DNA of 64,000 bases from JASUTC01 sp964604305 (GTDB lineage Bacteria; Thermotogota; Thermotogae; MWEM01), in the NCBI GenBank assembly GCA_964604305.1, contig CAZRYM010000006.1, forward strand, positions 3,166 through 67,165. Reading direction: 5' to 3'. The stretch's first letter is position 1. The number at the start of each line of letters is the position of its first letter. Of the stretch, positions 62,500 through 64,000 are shown piece after piece. The notes beneath the pieces were generated by a model. That model made no database searches. It had not been told where the DNA came from and saw nothing but the letters and a program-made list of their open reading frames with translations. The position numbers and the translations under genes were made by a program.

Positions 62500-63934
62500 A
62501 AAAAGGCTTGAAGAATTGTTAAAGCGAATTGAACAGATTTCTGAAGTTGATAATGCAAAAACCTCTGATAATAACCATTCTTCTGAGAATGGTGAAGAAT
62601 ATATCGTAAATGTACTTGACAAAGGCATCGAAAAGCTTGAGAATGAGCTCGTCAATTACAAAAACCAACTTGAAGAGAGCTCTATCATGTTGGAAACTCA
62701 GCTTGAGGAGATCTCAAAAACGTATGAAGAACTTTCTACTCTCTATGAAGTCACCAGGATATTATCTCATACACTTGATCCGGTATCGGTTGTTGAAAGG
62801 CTTGTTGAATCCATCAGAAATTCGATTCCTTCGGAAGGGATCGGCATCTGCTTTTCGTATTTGGGAGTTGATGAATTCTACTGTTCGGTGAATGAAGACT
62901 CCTTGTTGCGTGAAAAACTTGCAGATTGTAAGGTATTTGTAAAGGCCTACCTTTCAAAAAAAGGTGCTAAGACCCTGATGCTGGAAGGTGAAAAACTGAG
63001 GGAATTTAACATGTCTCAAGCCATACGATCAATGATTATCATTCCCATCAGTTCAAATGACAAATGTTACGGTGGAATAATCCTTGCTAACAGAGAACTT
63101 GGCAGTATTTTTACAGCAGGAGACAGAAAATTGCTGGAGTCTATTGCCAATCAGGTTCATTTCAGTATTGAAAATTTCATCTTTCTGGAAGAAAGGATTG
63201 AACAGGAAAGACTCAGAGAACAAATCAATATCGCCAAAGAAATTCAAAACAGTTTGTTACCTTCTGTGATCATTCAACCTGAAAACACACAGATTGCTGC
63301 GAGTTTTTCACCGGCAGTCGAAGTAGCAGGTGACTATTATGATGTCTTTTTTATTGGCGAAAATACCTTCTTGATTGTTGCAGATGTTTCAGGCAAAGGT
63401 ATACCGGCCTCCCTTTTGATGAGTTCTTTTCGATCCGCAGTGAAGATAATGGTTCAAGATTCAAACTCATTACCGGAACTGGTCTCCAGAGTGAACGACC
63501 ATATTGCACAAAATGATATTACAGATAGATTCGTCACATCCATGTTCGTGCTACTCGATCAAAAAAAAGGTTTTTTTAAGTATTCAAACGCCGGACACGA
63601 TCCGATTATTTTATACCGAAAGGAAAAAGACGAATTTTTTGAAATCAGTAATAACGGGATTCCAATTGGGATTTTTGAGGATCAGGTATATGTTGAAGAG
63701 CAGTTTAAACTGGAACCGGGGGATCTTTTTGTCATCTATACAGATGGAATTCCCGAAGCAAGGAACGAAAAAAAAGAGGAATTTGGTTTTTCAAGACTGA
63801 AACAAGTCATCAAAGACAATTGTGATCGATCGGCAGTTGAAGTTAAAGATGCGATTCTATTAGCGGTTGAGAAATTTGTAGCAACTGCAAAACAGCACGA
63901 TGATACGACTTTTATTGTTGTCAAATATTTATAA
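62489..63934 (+). CDS. GAF-PP2C (SpoIIE/RsbU-type) serine phosphatase
   Basis: A 481-residue protein. Residues 45-100 look coiled coil (EKLENELVNYKNQLEESS), 95-240 a GAF sensor, and 260-481 the PP2C domain with AGDYYDVFFIGENTFLIVAD, VSGKGIPASLLMSSFRSAV and HDDTTFIVVKYL, keeping the metal aspartates. It probably dephosphorylates an STAS antagonist such as that at 30341. ATG 62489 lies inside the receiver gene, suggesting translational coupling. Confidence 0.92.
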   Translation: MPLKKRLEELLKRIEQISEVDNAKTSDNNHSSENGEEYIVNVLDKGIEKLENELVNYKNQLEESSIMLETQLEEISKTYEELSTLYEVTRILSHTLDPVSVVERLVESIRNSIPSEGIGICFSYLGVDEFYCSVNEDSLLREKLADCKVFVKAYLSKKGAKTLMLEGEKLREFNMSQAIRSMIIIPISSNDKCYGGIILANRELGSIFTAGDRKLLESIANQVHFSIENFIFLEERIEQERLREQINIAKEIQNSLLPSVIIQPENTQIAASFSPAVEVAGDYYDVFFIGENTFLIVADVSGKGIPASLLMSSFRSAVKIMVQDSNSLPELVSRVNDHIAQNDITDRFVTSMFVLLDQKKGFFKYSNAGHDPIILYRKEKDEFFEISNNGIPIGIFEDQVYVEEQFKLEPGDLFVIYTDGIPEARNEKKEEFGFSRLKQVIKDNCDRSAVEVKDAILLAVEKFVATAKQHDDTTFIVVKYL

Positions 63935-63961
63935 ATTATAAAACTGAAGGAGGTTTTATCT

Positions 63962-64000
63962 TTGTCTGGACATAATAAATGGGCAAATATTAAGCATCGA
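63962..64000 (+). CDS. yebC: YebC/PmpR family protein (partial, start only)
   Basis: TTG 63962 behind AAGGAGG opens a frame reading (M)SGHNKWANIKHR at the window edge, which is the invariant N-terminus of YebC/TACO1 proteins. Only 13 codons are present. YebC-like proteins act in translation or as DNA-binding regulators. Confidence 0.85.
   Translation, partial: MSGHNKWANIKHR

Overview
The window looks like a chromosomal segment of an anaerobic, fermentative member of the Thermotogota, AT-rich and probably not one of the well-studied hyperthermophiles. The main evidence is gene order: STAS factor, cmk, ispH, rpsA, der and plsY follow each other, as I recall them doing in Thermotoga. The FAD/FAD/DUF1667 glycerol-3-phosphate trio, the DUF4912 plus GH57 pair, a class III ribonucleotide reductase and Rex fit the same picture. 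No phage, plasmid, transposase or CRISPR array is visible; this is mostly core genome.

Layout. 1-4230 (minus): a branched-chain amino acid ABC transporter (livJ-livH-livM-livG), preceded by a promoter, a 29-codon leader peptide rich in Ile/Leu/Val and a strong terminator, i.e. an apparent attenuator. 4384-14210 (plus): phosphohexomutase, hpt, hslU, dprA, a pseudouridine synthase, a large TPR protein and ispE, with two exported proteins of unknown function. 14244-15540: rpsF-ssb-rpsR. 15561-18816: an operon resembling anaerobic glycerol-3-phosphate dehydrogenase, with a terminator-like hairpin between promoter and first gene. 18850-21466: a second phosphohexomutase and a nucleotidyltransferase-like protein. 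21488-25865: divergent leuS and trpS, then scpA. 25945-38913: DUF2007, gcvT, gcvH, an orphan [2Fe-2S] protein, aspS, STAS, cmk, ispH, rpsA, der, plsY, glgX and a membrane metalloprotease.

38934-44271 (minus): a TPR-GAF-GGDEF protein, nrdG and nrdD behind a consensus promoter carrying two NrdR-box-like sites. 44341-48153: an exact 57-bp tandem repeat, tRNA-Thr(CGT), tilS and ftsH. 48119-50266: a small beta-rich exported protein and a lipoprotein gene split by one in-frame TAA. 50335-57697: purine nucleoside phosphorylase, uppP, thiN, DUF4912, GH57 branching enzyme, glpX and a TauE/SafE permease. 57763-64000: an aldo/keto reductase-ferredoxin fusion (minus), rex with a Rex-like site over its own promoter, proS, DUF2344, a CheY-like receiver, a GAF-PP2C phosphatase and the start of yebC.

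The genes form three themes: glycogen and hexose-phosphate metabolism (two phosphohexomutases, GlgX, GH57, GlpX); translation and RNA modification (four aminoacyl-tRNA synthetases, tilS, S1, S6, S18, Der, pseudouridine synthase); and anaerobic redox or partner-switch signalling (Rex, NrdD/G, SpoIIE-type phosphatase, STAS). The most interesting observations are the leader-peptide attenuator of the liv operon, an ispH gene with no ATG/GTG/TTG start available, the nonsense codon in the lipoprotein gene, several palindromic operators lying over promoters, and the exact 57-bp repeat. I found no clearly new defence or mobile system.
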